This document shows positions 1 to 9,132 of a DNA stretch of 64,000 nt, in pieces (within the stretch, counting starts at the first letter, position 1; the number at the start of each line of letters is the position of its first letter). The position numbers were made by a program, and so were the translations under genes. The stretch spans positions 1-64,000 of the forward strand of contig NZ_QKWJ01000024.1 of the NCBI RefSeq assembly GCF_003353055.1. The letters run 5' to 3'. Source of the DNA: Cupriavidus lacunae (GTDB taxonomy: Bacteria; Pseudomonadota; Gammaproteobacteria; Burkholderiales; Burkholderiaceae). A model generated the notes under the pieces. It saw only the letters and a program-made list of their open reading frames with translations, did not search any database and was not told where the DNA came from.

Positions 1-409
1 CGGCAGCCGTGATGCCGAACGCTGCAGGCTCCGCCACCGCAGCCACCGCGATGAATACCGCCGCGAGGCCGATCAGCGAGTGCATCGCCGCGACCAGCTC
101 GGGCATCTTGGTCATCTGGACCTGCTTCGCCACGTAGGCGCCGATGCCGCCGCCCACCACCAGCGCGGCCAGGATCAGCGCCACGCCGGTGCCCGGCGCG
201 GACGGGTCCGCCCCGCCGGCAAGCAGTTCGTTCTTCAGCTTGAAGATCAGGGCCACCGTGGTGAGCGCCGCCACCACCATGCCGGCCATGCCGAAGGTGT
301 TGCCGCGCCGCGCCGTCGTCGGGTGTGACAGCCCCTTGAGCGCCTGGATAAAGCAGACCGACGCGCCCAGGTAGGACAGCGTCACCATATTCATCGACAG
401 GCCGTTCAT
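1..409 (-). CDS. pntB: NAD(P) transhydrogenase subunit beta, N-terminal part (runs off window)
   Basis: Inner-membrane subunit of the proton-translocating transhydrogenase, which passes hydride from NADH to NADP+ at the cost of the proton gradient. About 136 residues are visible. They are hydrophobic with several membrane segments, starting [17 protein letters not shown], as PntB does. The ATG (409-407) overlaps the TGA of pntAb in an ATGA arrangement, so the two are translationally coupled. The C-terminal NADP-binding domain lies outside the window to the left. The identification rests on the N-terminus plus the position directly after pntAa and pntAb. Confidence 0.9.
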   Translation of the reverse strand, partial: MNGLSMNMVTLSYLGASVCFIQALKGLSHPTTARRGNTFGMAGMVVAALTTVALIFKLKNELLAGGADPSAPGTGVALILAALVVGGGIGAYVAKQVQMTKMPELVAAMHSLIGLAAVFIAVAAVAEPAAFGITAA

Positions 410-756
410 TGCGCCACCTCCGCCACTCTGCCGCCAGGCTGCGCCTTGGCTTCGGGCCGCACCTTGGGTGCCTTCTTCCTGAACATCTCCAGCATGCGCT
501 GCGTGACCAGGAAGCCACCGAACACATTGACCGCCGCCAGCGCCACCGCCAGCGTGCCCATCGCGCGGCCAACATAGCCCTCGGTCAGGCCGGCGGCCAT
601 CATGGCGCCGACGATGATGATGGCCGAGATCGCATTGGTCACCGCCATCAGCGGCGTATGCAGCGCGGGGGTGACCGTCCAGACCACGTGGTAGCCCACG
701 TAGATCGCCAGTACGAAGATGATCAGGTTGATCACCGTGTGGCTAACCATTTCCAT
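406..756 (-). CDS. pntAb: NAD(P) transhydrogenase subunit alpha, membrane part (PntAb)
   Basis: A 116-residue membrane subunit of the three-polypeptide form of the transhydrogenase, corresponding to the C-terminal membrane part of the E. coli PntA chain. Three or four hydrophobic helices are visible, including [16 protein letters not shown] near residue 10, [20 protein letters not shown] near residue 33 and [20 protein letters not shown] near residue 65. The gene sits 22 bases after pntAa and overlaps pntB by 4 bases, so all three form one leftward operon. The split of PntA into two chains is usual in proteobacteria of this group. Confidence 0.92.
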   Translation of the reverse strand: MEMVSHTVINLIIFVLAIYVGYHVVWTVTPALHTPLMAVTNAISAIIIVGAMMAAGLTEGYVGRAMGTLAVALAAVNVFGGFLVTQRMLEMFRKKAPKVRPEAKAQPGGRVAEVAQ

Positions 757-778
757 CGATATCTCCTTGATTGCCCGT

Positions 779-1897
779 TCAGCTGGCCAATGCCAGTTCT
801 TCGCGCCGCGTCATCAGGCAGGCCGCGACGATGTCGTCGTCAAGGTTCAACGTGAACTGGGCGTCCTTGTCGACGACCAGCTTGAGGAAATCCAGCACGT
901 TGCGGGCATAGAGCGCCGAGGCGTCGGCCGCCACCATGCTGGCCAGGTTGGTGTGCCCGATGATGATGACGCCGTTGTGGTTGACCACCTCGTCGGCCAC
1001 CGTCAGCGGGCAGTTGCCGCCCTGCGCGGCGGCCAGGTCCACCACCACCGAGCCCGGCTTCATCTGCTGCACGGTCGCTTCCTGCAGCAGCACCGGCGCC
1101 TTGCGGCCCGGGATCAGCGCCGTGGTGATGACGATGTCGGCCTGGATCGCGCGCTGGTGCACCAGCTCGGCCTGGCGCTTCATCCAGTCCGGCGGCATCG
1201 GGCGGGCATAGCCGCCCACGCCCTGCGCGATCTCGCGCTCTTCATCGGTCAGGAACGGCACGTCGAGGAACTTGCCGCCCAGCGATTCGATCTGCTCCTT
1301 GACCGCGGGGCGCACGTCGGAGGCCTCGATCACCGCGCCCAGCCGCTTGGCCGTGGCAATGGCCTGCAGGCCCGCCACGCCGGCGCCCAGGATCAGCGCG
1401 CGCGCGGCCTTGACGGTGCCGGCGGCGGTCATCAGCATCGGCATGAAGCGCTGGTAGTGGTGCGCGGCCACCAGCACGGCCTTGTAGCCGGCGATGTTGG
1501 CCTGCGACGACAGCACGTCCATGCTCTGCGCGCGCGTGGTGCGCGGCGCGGCTTCGAGGGCAAAGGCGGTGATGTTCGCGGCGGACATGCGCGCGTTGTT
1601 CTCGGCATCGAAGGGATTGAGCATGCCGACCAGTACGGTGCCTGGCTTCATCTGCGCCAGTTCGGCGGGGTCCGGTGCGCGCACCTTGAGCACCAGTTGC
1701 GCACCGAATGCCTCGGCGGCGCTGCCGATGGTGGCGCCGACCGCTTCATACGCGCTGTCGGGCTGGCTGGCGCTCAGGCCGGCACCGGCCTGCACGACTA
1801 CCTTGTGGCCCTGGGCGACGTATTTCTTGACGGTCTCCGGGGTGGCGGCGACGCGAGTCTCGCCGGCCCGCGTCTCCTGCGGGATGCCGATGTACAT
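779..1897 (-). CDS. pntAa: NAD(P) transhydrogenase subunit alpha, NAD-binding part (PntAa)
   Basis: Peripheral cytoplasmic subunit (domain I) that binds NAD(H) and exchanges hydride with PntB. The 372 residues have the expected length for a split PntAa. The family signature RTTRAQSMD lies at about residues 119-127 and the dinucleotide-binding loop GAGVAG at 171-176, followed by the acidic EASDVR strand end. The start ATG at 1897 is preceded by GAGGAG, a strong ribosome binding site. First gene of the operon; the promoter should lie in the 177 bases upstream (1898-2074), which hold no other gene. Confidence 0.95.
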   Translation of the reverse strand: MYIGIPQETRAGETRVAATPETVKKYVAQGHKVVVQAGAGLSASQPDSAYEAVGATIGSAAEAFGAQLVLKVRAPDPAELAQMKPGTVLVGMLNPFDAENNARMSAANITAFALEAAPRTTRAQSMDVLSSQANIAGYKAVLVAAHHYQRFMPMLMTAAGTVKAARALILGAGVAGLQAIATAKRLGAVIEASDVRPAVKEQIESLGGKFLDVPFLTDEEREIAQGVGGYARPMPPDWMKRQAELVHQRAIQADIVITTALIPGRKAPVLLQEATVQQMKPGSVVVDLAAAQGGNCPLTVADEVVNHNGVIIIGHTNLASMVAADASALYARNVLDFLKLVVDKDAQFTLNLDDDIVAACLMTRREELALAS

Positions 1898-2074
1898 CTA
1901 TTTCTCCTCTGCTTTTCAACTGCCTCGATGCGCGCACGGCCCGTACCCTTGGAATGGGTGCTCTCAATTGCCTCGCCTCAGGCAATGCATCGCGACTGAC
2001 ATGGATCTTGCTCGGTTCTGCTGCCAAGTGGGTATGGCGGCGATGCGCAGTTCACCCGCCGTGCCCCCCTATAC

Positions 2075-3130
2075 CTAGAAGATGTGCTTGATTCCGGCTG
2101 CGACGCCGGTCTGTCCAACACCCTGCGCAGCCTTGGTCGCGCTTGCCACGCCTAGCGTTGAGCGTCCCTTGTTGTCCATGTAGGAGGCGTTGAGGTAGAC
2201 CTCCGTGAGTTTCGACAGGTTGTAGGCAAGCTGCAGCGTGTAACTGATGGCATCGTCATCTGAGGCGCGCACATCCGTACGGTATATTCCGGCGCGCAGC
2301 GTCAGCGCGGGCTTCATCGCGTAGGCCCCCCCCAGCCAATAGAGATTGGAGCGGATTGTGGGATTGACAAGTCCGCTTTGCAGGAAGCGATAGCCGGCCA
2401 TTGCGGTGAAGGGGCCGCTGGTGTAAATAAGTCCGGCAGCATAGCGACGTTCCACGTTTCCGGCACTGGCTACCGATGTGCCACGGCGCTGGTCATAGAC
2501 GAAAGCCATTCCGAGCTTGCCGGCCGTATAAGACGCACCCGCCCCGATTTCCTGGCCGACGCGCGGTACACCCGGGACTTCGCTGCCTCCGGAAATGGTT
2601 GAGTCGTATCCGGCGCTATAGAGCCCGCTGATCGTCAGGTTGCCGAAATCTCCGGTGTACTTGATAGCATTGTCAGCCCGGCCTGAGAATTGCGCATCGT
2701 GGGCAAGCACGGAGTAGGGTGCATAGCGGTTCGTGTCAAAGGGAATAAAGAAGTCGAACAAGGTGTTGTTCTGACGCCCAAGAGTCACCTGGCCCCAAGG
2801 ACCCGCGATACCGACGAAAGCTCGCCGGCCGAACAGGCGGCCGCCGAGTCCAGCCATGCCGGTATCCGCGAAGAAGCCGCTCTCGAGAACGAAGATTTCG
2901 CTCACGCCTCCACCCAAATCCTCACTGCCGCGCAGCCCCCACCGTGAAGCGGCCGTATTGCCGGATGTGACGCGGTATGCCGAGCCGGAGCCGTCCACGC
3001 CGGCATGGCTGACATATTCGATGCCGGCATCCATGACACCATACAGCGTGACGCTGGACTGTGCCTCTGCCGCACCGGTGAGCAAACCGCCCATCGCTGC
3101 CGCGACCAAGTACTTCCCATTTGTTTTCAT
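2075..3130 (-). CDS. Gram-negative general porin, OmpC-like family
   Basis: Outer-membrane trimeric beta-barrel porin for small hydrophilic solutes, 351 residues, typical for beta-proteobacterial porins. The signal peptide MKTNGKYLVAAAMGGLL... ends near AEA-QSSVTLYG, where the mature protein begins with the usual SSVTLYG strand, and the chain ends with phenylalanine (KHIF), the BAM recognition signal. The open frame continues upstream to 3379, but the start at 3130 has GAGAGGAG just ahead and gives a proper signal peptide, so I chose it. It lies downstream of dadA and the Bug gene, so it may supply the outer-membrane step for the same substrate. Confidence 0.92.
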   Translation of the reverse strand: MKTNGKYLVAAAMGGLLTGAAEAQSSVTLYGVMDAGIEYVSHAGVDGSGSAYRVTSGNTAASRWGLRGSEDLGGGVSEIFVLESGFFADTGMAGLGGRLFGRRAFVGIAGPWGQVTLGRQNNTLFDFFIPFDTNRYAPYSVLAHDAQFSGRADNAIKYTGDFGNLTISGLYSAGYDSTISGGSEVPGVPRVGQEIGAGASYTAGKLGMAFVYDQRRGTSVASAGNVERRYAAGLIYTSGPFTAMAGYRFLQSGLVNPTIRSNLYWLGGAYAMKPALTLRAGIYRTDVRASDDDAISYTLQLAYNLSKLTEVYLNASYMDNKGRSTLGVASATKAAQGVGQTGVAAGIKHIF

Positions 3131-3259
3131 CGTTCTCCTCTCGTTATTCTTTATCTGAGCCGTCACGTTCCCGACTTCCAGCGGAGCGAAGTATTGGAAT
3201 CCGTGGAGCACCCCCATGTGCGCGCCTTCGCGGCTCGTGGCATCGGATACAGTGGGTGA

Positions 3260-3290
3260 CCTTGACCGGCCTTGACCGGCCTTGAGCCGG
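3260..3290. repeat. Short tandem repeat, 10-bp unit CCTTGACCGG, three copies
   Basis: Two exact copies and one altered copy (CCTTGAGCCGG) sit in the 255-base gap between the porin start and the end of the D-amino-acid dehydrogenase gene. The rest of that gap shows nothing I recognise. Confidence 0.8.
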
Positions 3291-3385
3291 CGGCAACGCA
3301 TGCGTCGATTACGCGTTGTCAGAAAACATGCCCGATATGAAGGATCCGGCCACGGCCAGGAAATGCCCAGCCGGGGCAAACCGGT

Positions 3386-4669
3386 TCAAGCCCAGGCCTT
3401 CATACCGAAGCGCTCGGCTGTCAGTCCGTCCATGTCGATCGCCGGCGGTCTGCCGGATACCGCGTCGGCAACGAGGCGGCCGGTCCCGCAGGCCTGCGTC
3501 CAGCCATTGGATCCGTGGCCCGCATTCAGGTACAGGCCCTTCAATGGTGTCGCGCCAAGGATCGGCGGCCCATCTGGCGTCATCGGACGGAGTCCGGCCC
3601 ACGGCGAGGCAGCGGAAAAGTCGAGTCCTCGTGGCAAGAGCCGCCGTGTCAGTTTCGACAGCAACGCTGTACGATCGGGATGAAGCGTCAGATCGTATCC
3701 GACGAGTTCGGCCATTCCCGCGACACGCAACCTGTCTCCAAGCCGGGTAAGCATGATCTTGTTGTGCTCGTCCATGATCGCCATGCGGGGAGCCGCCTCT
3801 GCATCGGTGATCGGGATCGTGATCGAGTACCCTTTCAGGGGATACACGGGAATCCGCAAGCCCACCGTCGAGAGCAGCGCAGACGCCTGGCAGCCCAGGG
3901 CTACTATGCAAGCATCAGCCTCCCACCGCTCTCTTTGCCCGGCATTCGTGACTTCAATTCCGGTAAGGCGGCCACCGGCCTGAACGAGCCGTGTTGCGGA
4001 AACGCCGTAGTGAAACGAGACACCGTGACTGGCGATGTAGTCGGCAAGACCGGTGCAGAACCTGGAACTGTCCCCCGATGCATCCCCAGGAAGATAGAGC
4101 GCGCCTTTCCATGTCGAGTCTCCCGCTTGCAGGGAGGGTTCGAGCGCAACGGCTTCGTCCCGGCCCATCATGCGCCATGGCACCTGGAACGAATCCAGCG
4201 TCCTGGAGGCCAGGTGTGCCAACTCGAGCTCCTGGTCGGTTTCGAGCAATTGCAGCGTGCCACTGCTGTGATAGTCGAATGAGAGGCCCGGCACGTGGTC
4301 GATCAGCTCCTGCATGCAGCGCATGCTGTAGTGCGCTACGCGCTGCATGCGCGCTTTGTTGATGCGAAAGCGCGCTGCCTTGCATTGGTCGAGCCACTTG
4401 GCCACCCAGAGCAGGCGCTCGACATCTGGCCGGACGGAGAAGCGGACTGGCGCATGCCTTTGCAGAGCCATGCGCAATACCTTTCCCGGCATCCCGGGGG
4501 CTGCCCAGGGGCCGGCAAAGCCGGGACAAAGACCGCCGGCGTTGCCAAAGCTGCTTCCTTGCCCCGGACCAGCTTCCCGGTCCAGCACGGTCACCTCGTG
4601 GCCGTCGCGCCACAGATGATAGGCAACGGATACTCCGGCAACGCCGGCACCAAGCACTAGGACGCGCAT
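3386..4669 (-). CDS. dadA: FAD-dependent D-amino acid dehydrogenase, DadA-like
   Basis: Oxidatively deaminates D-amino acids to 2-oxo acids and passes electrons to the respiratory chain. The 427 residues match the DAO/DadA family length. The FAD-binding GAGVAG motif is at residues 7-12, followed by the acidic DREAGPGQGSSFGNAGG stretch typical of DadA, and the C-terminal FAD contact GHGSNGWTQACGTGRL. The start at 4669 is preferred over one 27 bases upstream because GAGGCAGGAGAT precedes it. It follows the Bug gene by 23 bases in a leftward operon that begins with a C-S lyase. The substrate may be a D-amino acid made or imported by this operon rather than D-alanine; that is inference. Confidence 0.85.
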   Translation of the reverse strand: MRVLVLGAGVAGVSVAYHLWRDGHEVTVLDREAGPGQGSSFGNAGGLCPGFAGPWAAPGMPGKVLRMALQRHAPVRFSVRPDVERLLWVAKWLDQCKAARFRINKARMQRVAHYSMRCMQELIDHVPGLSFDYHSSGTLQLLETDQELELAHLASRTLDSFQVPWRMMGRDEAVALEPSLQAGDSTWKGALYLPGDASGDSSRFCTGLADYIASHGVSFHYGVSATRLVQAGGRLTGIEVTNAGQRERWEADACIVALGCQASALLSTVGLRIPVYPLKGYSITIPITDAEAAPRMAIMDEHNKIMLTRLGDRLRVAGMAELVGYDLTLHPDRTALLSKLTRRLLPRGLDFSAASPWAGLRPMTPDGPPILGATPLKGLYLNAGHGSNGWTQACGTGRLVADAVSGRPPAIDMDGLTAERFGMKAWA

Positions 4670-4692
4670 ATCTCCTGCCTCGTTCCACTGAT

Positions 4693-5724
4693 TCAATCGG
4701 CGGTGATGTGCGCCCGATCGATGATCGTGCGATATCGCTTGGTTTCGCTGTCAATATACTTCTCGAAGTCGCCGCCATTCTTGTAAGCGCTTTCGAATCC
4801 CAGCCCGGCCAGGCGAGCCTTGAGGTCTGGCGCTGCCATGATCCTCGCGGATGCCGCATCAAGCGTCTTCCCGATCTCGTTGGGCAGCTTCGCCGGTGCC
4901 CACAGGCCGTACCACGAATAGAATTCAAAGTCCTTGTATCCCGCCTCCTGCATGGTCGGGACATCGGGCAGCAATGGGCTGCGCGTGCGCCCTGTGACCG
5001 CGATTGCACGAAGCTTGCCTGCCTTGACACTTGGCAGTGACGAAAGCATCGGATCCATCATCGCCCGGGCTTGCCCCCCCATCAGGTCGGCGAGTGCGGG
5101 CCCGCCGCCCTTGTACAAGGCAATGGGTACCTGCAGATCCGCGATGCCGCTGTCATACATATACTGAGACATCGCCAGGTGACCGGCCGAACCGTTGCCG
5201 CTCGTGGCAAAGTTGTACTGTTTGGGATTCGCCTTGACGGCGCTTGCGAGTTCTCGCGCAGACTTTGCCGGCACTTGCGGATTCACGCTGAAGATCAGAG
5301 CTCCTTGCGCCAGCATGCTGACAGCCGTGAAATCCTTGACCGCGTCGAACTTGATCGTTTTCCGATAGAGCATCGGATTGATGTTGTGGATCGATGCGTT
5401 GATGTAGAGCGTATAGCCGTCCGGCGCCGAGCGCGCAACGATACCGGCCCCGACCAGGCCAGAAGCACCCGGCCGGTTGTCGACGATGACCGATTGCTTC
5501 AGCTCTTCACCGAGCTTCATCGCAAATACGCGCGCCAGGCCGTCTACCGAGCCGCCAGGTGCATGCGGCACGACGATGGTGATCGGGCGGGACGGATAGG
5601 GGCGGTCGGCATTGGACTGTGCTCTGGCCACGCCCAATGCCATGAAGGTCGCCAGGAGCGTGACACCCATGCGCACACCGAGGAAGAGGTGCGCGCGGGT
5701 CAGGCGAGAATGGTGTAGTCGCAT
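4693..5724 (-). CDS. Bug/TctC-type periplasmic substrate-binding protein
   Basis: Solute receptor of the Bordetella uptake gene (Bug) family, which delivers organic acids or similar compounds to tripartite tricarboxylate transporters. It has 343 residues with an N-terminal export signal (ALGVARAQS) ahead of the mature domain that opens with YPSRPITIVVPHAPGGSVD, the conserved first beta strand and loop of the family. SKLGE- and NRPGASGLVG-type motifs follow as expected. No TctA/TctB membrane genes are nearby, which is normal because Bug genes are often orphans. It lies between the SDR gene and dadA, so the ligand is probably the compound degraded by this operon. Confidence 0.92.
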   Translation of the reverse strand: MRLHHSRLTRAHLFLGVRMGVTLLATFMALGVARAQSNADRPYPSRPITIVVPHAPGGSVDGLARVFAMKLGEELKQSVIVDNRPGASGLVGAGIVARSAPDGYTLYINASIHNINPMLYRKTIKFDAVKDFTAVSMLAQGALIFSVNPQVPAKSARELASAVKANPKQYNFATSGNGSAGHLAMSQYMYDSGIADLQVPIALYKGGGPALADLMGGQARAMMDPMLSSLPSVKAGKLRAIAVTGRTRSPLLPDVPTMQEAGYKDFEFYSWYGLWAPAKLPNEIGKTLDAASARIMAAPDLKARLAGLGFESAYKNGGDFEKYIDSETKRYRTIIDRAHITAD

Positions 5725-5835
5725 ACCTGATTCAGCTTAGGTTTGAAGATCAAGGGAGGCAGGTCTCCACATTCTGCAAAGTGGGGACCTGCGGAGGGCA
5801 GCGCTGCAACGGGTGGGCTTCGACGAAGCCCCGTC

Positions 5836-6615
5836 TCAGAAGGTGCCTGGGTAGGCGGCGCCGTCAATCAGAATGCTCTGGCCACAGATATAGCTCGCCT
5901 GTTCTGAGCAGATGAAGGCACAGAGCGCACCCAGCTCTTCTGGTTGGCCGTAGCGGCCAGCCGGGTTGTTCGCTCCACGTTCGCGCCAGAGCTGCTCGAA
6001 GGTCTTGCCTATCGATTCCAGCATGCCTTCGATGTGATGGCGCTGCGCATCGGTCGCGAACACGCCTGGGAGCAGGTTGTTGATGGTGACGTTGTGGGCC
6101 ACCGTCTGGCGCGCGAGGCCCGCGACAAAACCGACGAGGCCGGAACGCGCACCGTTAGACAAGCCCAGTTCCAGCTGCGGCGTCTTCACGCTGCGCGAGA
6201 CAATATTGACGATGCGGCCGAAGCGGCGTTCCATCATTCCGTCGACAACGCGCCGGATCATATCGATCGGCCCAAGCATCATGGAATCGATGGCGGCATG
6301 CCAGTCCGCCGGTGTCCACTGGCGAAAATCCCCCGGCGGGGCACCGTCCGCGTTGTTGATCAGGATGTCCGGGGCAGGGCACGCCGAATGCGCTGCTTCT
6401 CGCCCACTGTCCCTGGTGATGTCAGCCACCACGTAGCTAACGACGCCGCCAGTCGCGCGAGCGATTTCCTCCGATGCCGCGGCCAGTGTGCTCTCGGTGC
6501 GCGCGGCAATCACGACATGTACCCCTTCCGAGGCTAGCTGATGCGCGCAAGCGCGCCCCATGCCCTTGCTCCCGCCGAAGACGAGAGCATGGCGCCCAGC
6601 GATGTTTAGATCCAT
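5836..6615 (-). CDS. SDR-family oxidoreductase with altered catalytic motif
   Basis: Short-chain dehydrogenase/reductase fold, 259 residues. The cofactor loop GGSKGMG is at residues 14-20 and NNADG (normally NNAG) at 87-91. The catalytic serine region VSRS is at 138-141, but the YxxxK pair expected about 13 residues later reads SNGAR (residues 153-157), so tyrosine and lysine are both replaced. A subgroup of 3-oxoacyl-ACP-reductase-like SDRs shares this LSNxAR sequence. Start 6615 has GGGAG upstream. It lies 19 bases after the DapA-like gene and within the C-S lyase operon. The reaction is unknown; it may still bind NAD(P). Confidence 0.85.
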   Translation of the reverse strand: MDLNIAGRHALVFGGSKGMGRACAHQLASEGVHVVIAARTESTLAAASEEIARATGGVVSYVVADITRDSGREAAHSACPAPDILINNADGAPPGDFRQWTPADWHAAIDSMMLGPIDMIRRVVDGMMERRFGRIVNIVSRSVKTPQLELGLSNGARSGLVGFVAGLARQTVAHNVTINNLLPGVFATDAQRHHIEGMLESIGKTFEQLWRERGANNPAGRYGQPEELGALCAFICSEQASYICGQSILIDGAAYPGTF

Positions 6616-6634
6616 TGGCTTCTCCCGTTGCGGT

Positions 6635-7570
6635 TCAGGCTGCCTTGAGCATTGGCGAGGACCAGCCGTACTTCTGATCGAGCTCGAGTTCCTTGATGAC
6701 CCGAAGGCCATTGAGGAGCGGTGCCCCTTCCAGGCCGGTGAGGGGCTTGCGCAGGTCGCCGGCAGGCAGCCCGACCGCTTTCATCAGCGACTTGATGGCA
6801 ACCGGGTTGATTGCCGAGTAGGCGTAATGCAGCAATTGCAGGTTTCGCAGGTAGGCGCTGCGGAAGCTGACGGAGACGTCCGCCGAGGTCCAGGGCCGGG
6901 AAATCTCCGCCAGCTCCGCGGGTGCAATATTGCCGGTCATGTTCGCCGTGCCGTGGCCGCCCAGGCTCATCGTCGGGACGACGAGTCCCAGGTTGGGCGA
7001 GTCGCAGCACATCACGGAGACATCCGGCGCGCCGCGCAGCACCTGTGCCACTTGTCCCACGCGCGTGGTTGATTCCTTGTGGACGACATAGTTGGGATGC
7101 TTGAAGATGCGCAGCAGGCTGTCCCAATGCAGATCGGTCTTTACCCGAGGCGGGTTGTTGTAGATGCCGAGCGGCAGGTCGGTCGCGTCGGCGACCTCAA
7201 GGAAGTAGCGCTCGATGTCGGCCTCCGATGCGCAGATGTAGGAGGGCGCCGCCAGAATGGCACCATCCGCGCCGTTGGCCTTGGCAAAGGAGAGATAGTC
7301 CTTGGTTGCCTCGGTGTTGTTACCGGTGCAGCCATAGAACAGCTTCATCTTCCCGGTCTTCATCTTTGCGGTCTCGACAATGATGGCCTGGCGCTCTGCT
7401 TGCGAAAGCATAGAGACTTCACCGGTGGACCCCATGATCAGCACCGCGGCAGTGCCATTGTCCTCCTGGAACTTCAGCAACTCGCGGAAGGCGCCGAAGT
7501 CGGTGCTGCCGTCCTTGTTGAAGGGGGTGATGAGGGCGACAAAGGACCCTTCAATCTTCATCTTGCTCAT
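6635..7570 (-). CDS. DapA-family (dihydrodipicolinate synthase-like) aldolase/lyase
   Basis: Class I aldolase of the DHDPS/N-acetylneuraminate lyase superfamily, 311 residues. The substrate carboxylate loop GSTGEV is at 47-52, the catalytic tyrosine in GIYNNP at Tyr137 and the Schiff-base lysine in VVHKES at Lys165. These support an active TIM-barrel enzyme acting on pyruvate or another 2-oxo acid. The genomic position among catabolic genes, not lysine biosynthesis genes, suggests a degradative lyase or hydratase-aldolase rather than true DapA. It is followed closely by the SDR gene and preceded by the MetC-like gene. Confidence 0.85.
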   Translation of the reverse strand: MSKMKIEGSFVALITPFNKDGSTDFGAFRELLKFQEDNGTAAVLIMGSTGEVSMLSQAERQAIIVETAKMKTGKMKLFYGCTGNNTEATKDYLSFAKANGADGAILAAPSYICASEADIERYFLEVADATDLPLGIYNNPPRVKTDLHWDSLLRIFKHPNYVVHKESTTRVGQVAQVLRGAPDVSVMCCDSPNLGLVVPTMSLGGHGTANMTGNIAPAELAEISRPWTSADVSVSFRSAYLRNLQLLHYAYSAINPVAIKSLMKAVGLPAGDLRKPLTGLEGAPLLNGLRVIKELELDQKYGWSSPMLKAA

Positions 7571-7643
7571 GTCATGTCTCCGTGGTTAAGTCAGATAGGT
7601 GTAAGTGCCGGCAGGAATCAAACTGGCGAAGCAGTTCGGTGCG

Positions 7644-8870
7644 TCAGCTCGAGCAGGCCTGGGCAGCGCTGGCTTCTTGATCTTGTGCCCGGGATTCACG
7701 CGCAGAGAGCGCCAGCAGGCCTCGCTGGAGATCGTCGATGAGATCCTGCGGATCTTCGAGGCCCACGTGCAGGCGCACGGCCTGCCCCTGGTAGGGCCAG
7801 CGGGCGCCGGTGCATCCCTTTCCTGGCGTGAAAGGGATCACCAGGCTTTCATAGCCGCCCCAGGAAACACCCAGGCCGAAATGCTCAAGGGCATCGACGA
7901 AGGCTTCGAGCGATGCTTTTGAACTCGCCCGGAGCACCACCGAGAAGAGGCCGCATGCACCGGTGAAATCACGCTTCCAGAGCGCGTGTCCCGGATGGGA
8001 GGGCAGGGCGGGATGCAGAACCGCTTCTACCTGCGGCTGCCGCTCCAGCCATTGGGCGACACGCAGCCCCGATTCCCCGTGACGCTGCAGCCTGACCTCC
8101 AGCGTACGCAGGCCGCGCAGTGCCAGATAGATGTCATCCGGGCCGGCGGTCTGCCCCATGTCCTGGGTAGTCTGTTTGACCAGCGGCCAGGTGTCCCGAT
8201 TGCAGGTGACCACGCCGAGCATTGCATCGGAATGACCCACGATGTACTTCGTGGCGGCCTGGATCGAAACGTCGACCCCTTGCGCGAAGGGCTTGTAGTA
8301 AAGCGGGGTCCCCCAGGTGTTGTCCATGACCACATAAGCACCGTGCTTATGTGCCGCGGCGGAGATCGCGGGAATGTCCTGGATGTCGAAGGTCTCGGAC
8401 CCGGGCGATTCGACATATACGACACGTGTGTTGGGCCGCAATAACTCTTCGATCGACTTGCCGCCAACGGGATCGTAGGTCTCGACCTCGACACCGAAAC
8501 GCGTCATCACTCGCTCCAGAAAGGAACGCGTTGGCGAATAGGCGCTGTCGGTCACAAGAATGTGGTCACCAGCGGACAACAGTGCGGTGAGCGCAGTACT
8601 GACCGCGGCAAGGCCGGACGGGAACACGAGCGATCGGTATCCGCCCTCCAGCGCGGCAATGGCTTCTTCCAGCGCATGGGTGGTGGGTGTGCCATAGCGG
8701 CCATAGGTAGTTGCCCCCGGTTCTTCCGCGGCGCGGGCGCGTTTCATCTCTTCCCATTCGGCCATCGACCCCGCGAGGATGGTCGATGCCCTGAAGATCG
8801 GGGTGTTGACGACCCCGCCGAAGCGTTCTGGGTGGCGGCCGGCACATACTAATTTGGTGCTTTCCTTCAT
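7644..8870 (-). CDS. metC: Cystathionine beta-lyase/gamma-lyase type PLP enzyme (MetC-like)
   Basis: Cys/Met-metabolism PLP enzyme that cleaves C-S bonds of thioether amino acids. It has 408 residues from the start at 8870, which follows GGAGATC. Family features are YGRYGTPTTHALEEA near residue 56, GSETFDIQDIPA near 157, DNTWGTPLYYKP near 183 and the PLP-binding Lys208 in QAATKYIVGHSDAMLG. These resemble MetC-type beta-lyase more than MetB. It is the first gene of the leftward operon and faces the sulfoxide-reductase-like gene across a 258-base divergent promoter region. A role in thioether catabolism rather than methionine synthesis is inferred from context. Confidence 0.85.
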   Translation of the reverse strand: MKESTKLVCAGRHPERFGGVVNTPIFRASTILAGSMAEWEEMKRARAAEEPGATTYGRYGTPTTHALEEAIAALEGGYRSLVFPSGLAAVSTALTALLSAGDHILVTDSAYSPTRSFLERVMTRFGVEVETYDPVGGKSIEELLRPNTRVVYVESPGSETFDIQDIPAISAAAHKHGAYVVMDNTWGTPLYYKPFAQGVDVSIQAATKYIVGHSDAMLGVVTCNRDTWPLVKQTTQDMGQTAGPDDIYLALRGLRTLEVRLQRHGESGLRVAQWLERQPQVEAVLHPALPSHPGHALWKRDFTGACGLFSVVLRASSKASLEAFVDALEHFGLGVSWGGYESLVIPFTPGKGCTGARWPYQGQAVRLHVGLEDPQDLIDDLQRGLLALSARESRAQDQEASAAQACSS

Positions 8871-9081
8871 CGGATCTCCATGGTTGTACTGTGCGGCATT
8901 CATGTTTGTGATTGCCGCTGGAATGTCGATCAGCATAGGGAGACCGCCAGAGCAAATTAATTTCTTTTCGGGGGACCATCAGTCCAAAAAAAGAAAAAAA
9001 TTTCCCTTCCTGCGAACACAATCGTGAGTGATCGAGTTACTCGACATGAACGCCTGCAATCCAACTGAGGAGATCAAGAAA
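8871..9081. promoter_or_regulatory. Divergent intergenic region, AT-rich core at 8940-9010
   Basis: The region between the divergent metC-like and bisC-like genes is strongly AT-rich around 8950-9003 (runs of A and T around AATTAATTTCTTTT and CAAAAAAAGAAAAAAATTT), unlike its surroundings. It probably holds the promoters for both directions. I could not assign -35/-10 boxes with confidence. Confidence 0.5.
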
Positions 9082-9132
9082 ATGACAACGGCGCTGCCCT
9101 TTGACCACACCGGCACCTGCTTCCAGCCGTGA
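9082..9132 (+). CDS. Possible 16-codon leader ORF coupled to the molybdoenzyme gene
   Basis: ATG at 9082 is preceded by GAGGAGATCAAGAAA, a good ribosome binding site, and encodes MTTALPFDHTGTCFQP before a TGA at 9130-9132. That TGA overlaps the GTG start (9129) of the large downstream gene, which has no good binding site of its own. Translational coupling, or a frameshifted original N-terminus, would both explain this. Confidence 0.4.
   Translation: MTTALPFDHTGTCFQP

Noticed and set aside
719-1999. 426-codon plus-strand ORF opposite pntAa
   Set aside because: High-GC shadow of the clearly recognised transhydrogenase gene; rich in Arg, His and Gly with no family character.
3131-3379. N-terminal extension of the porin
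   Set aside because: A signal peptide and a strong ribosome binding site mark 3130 as the start.
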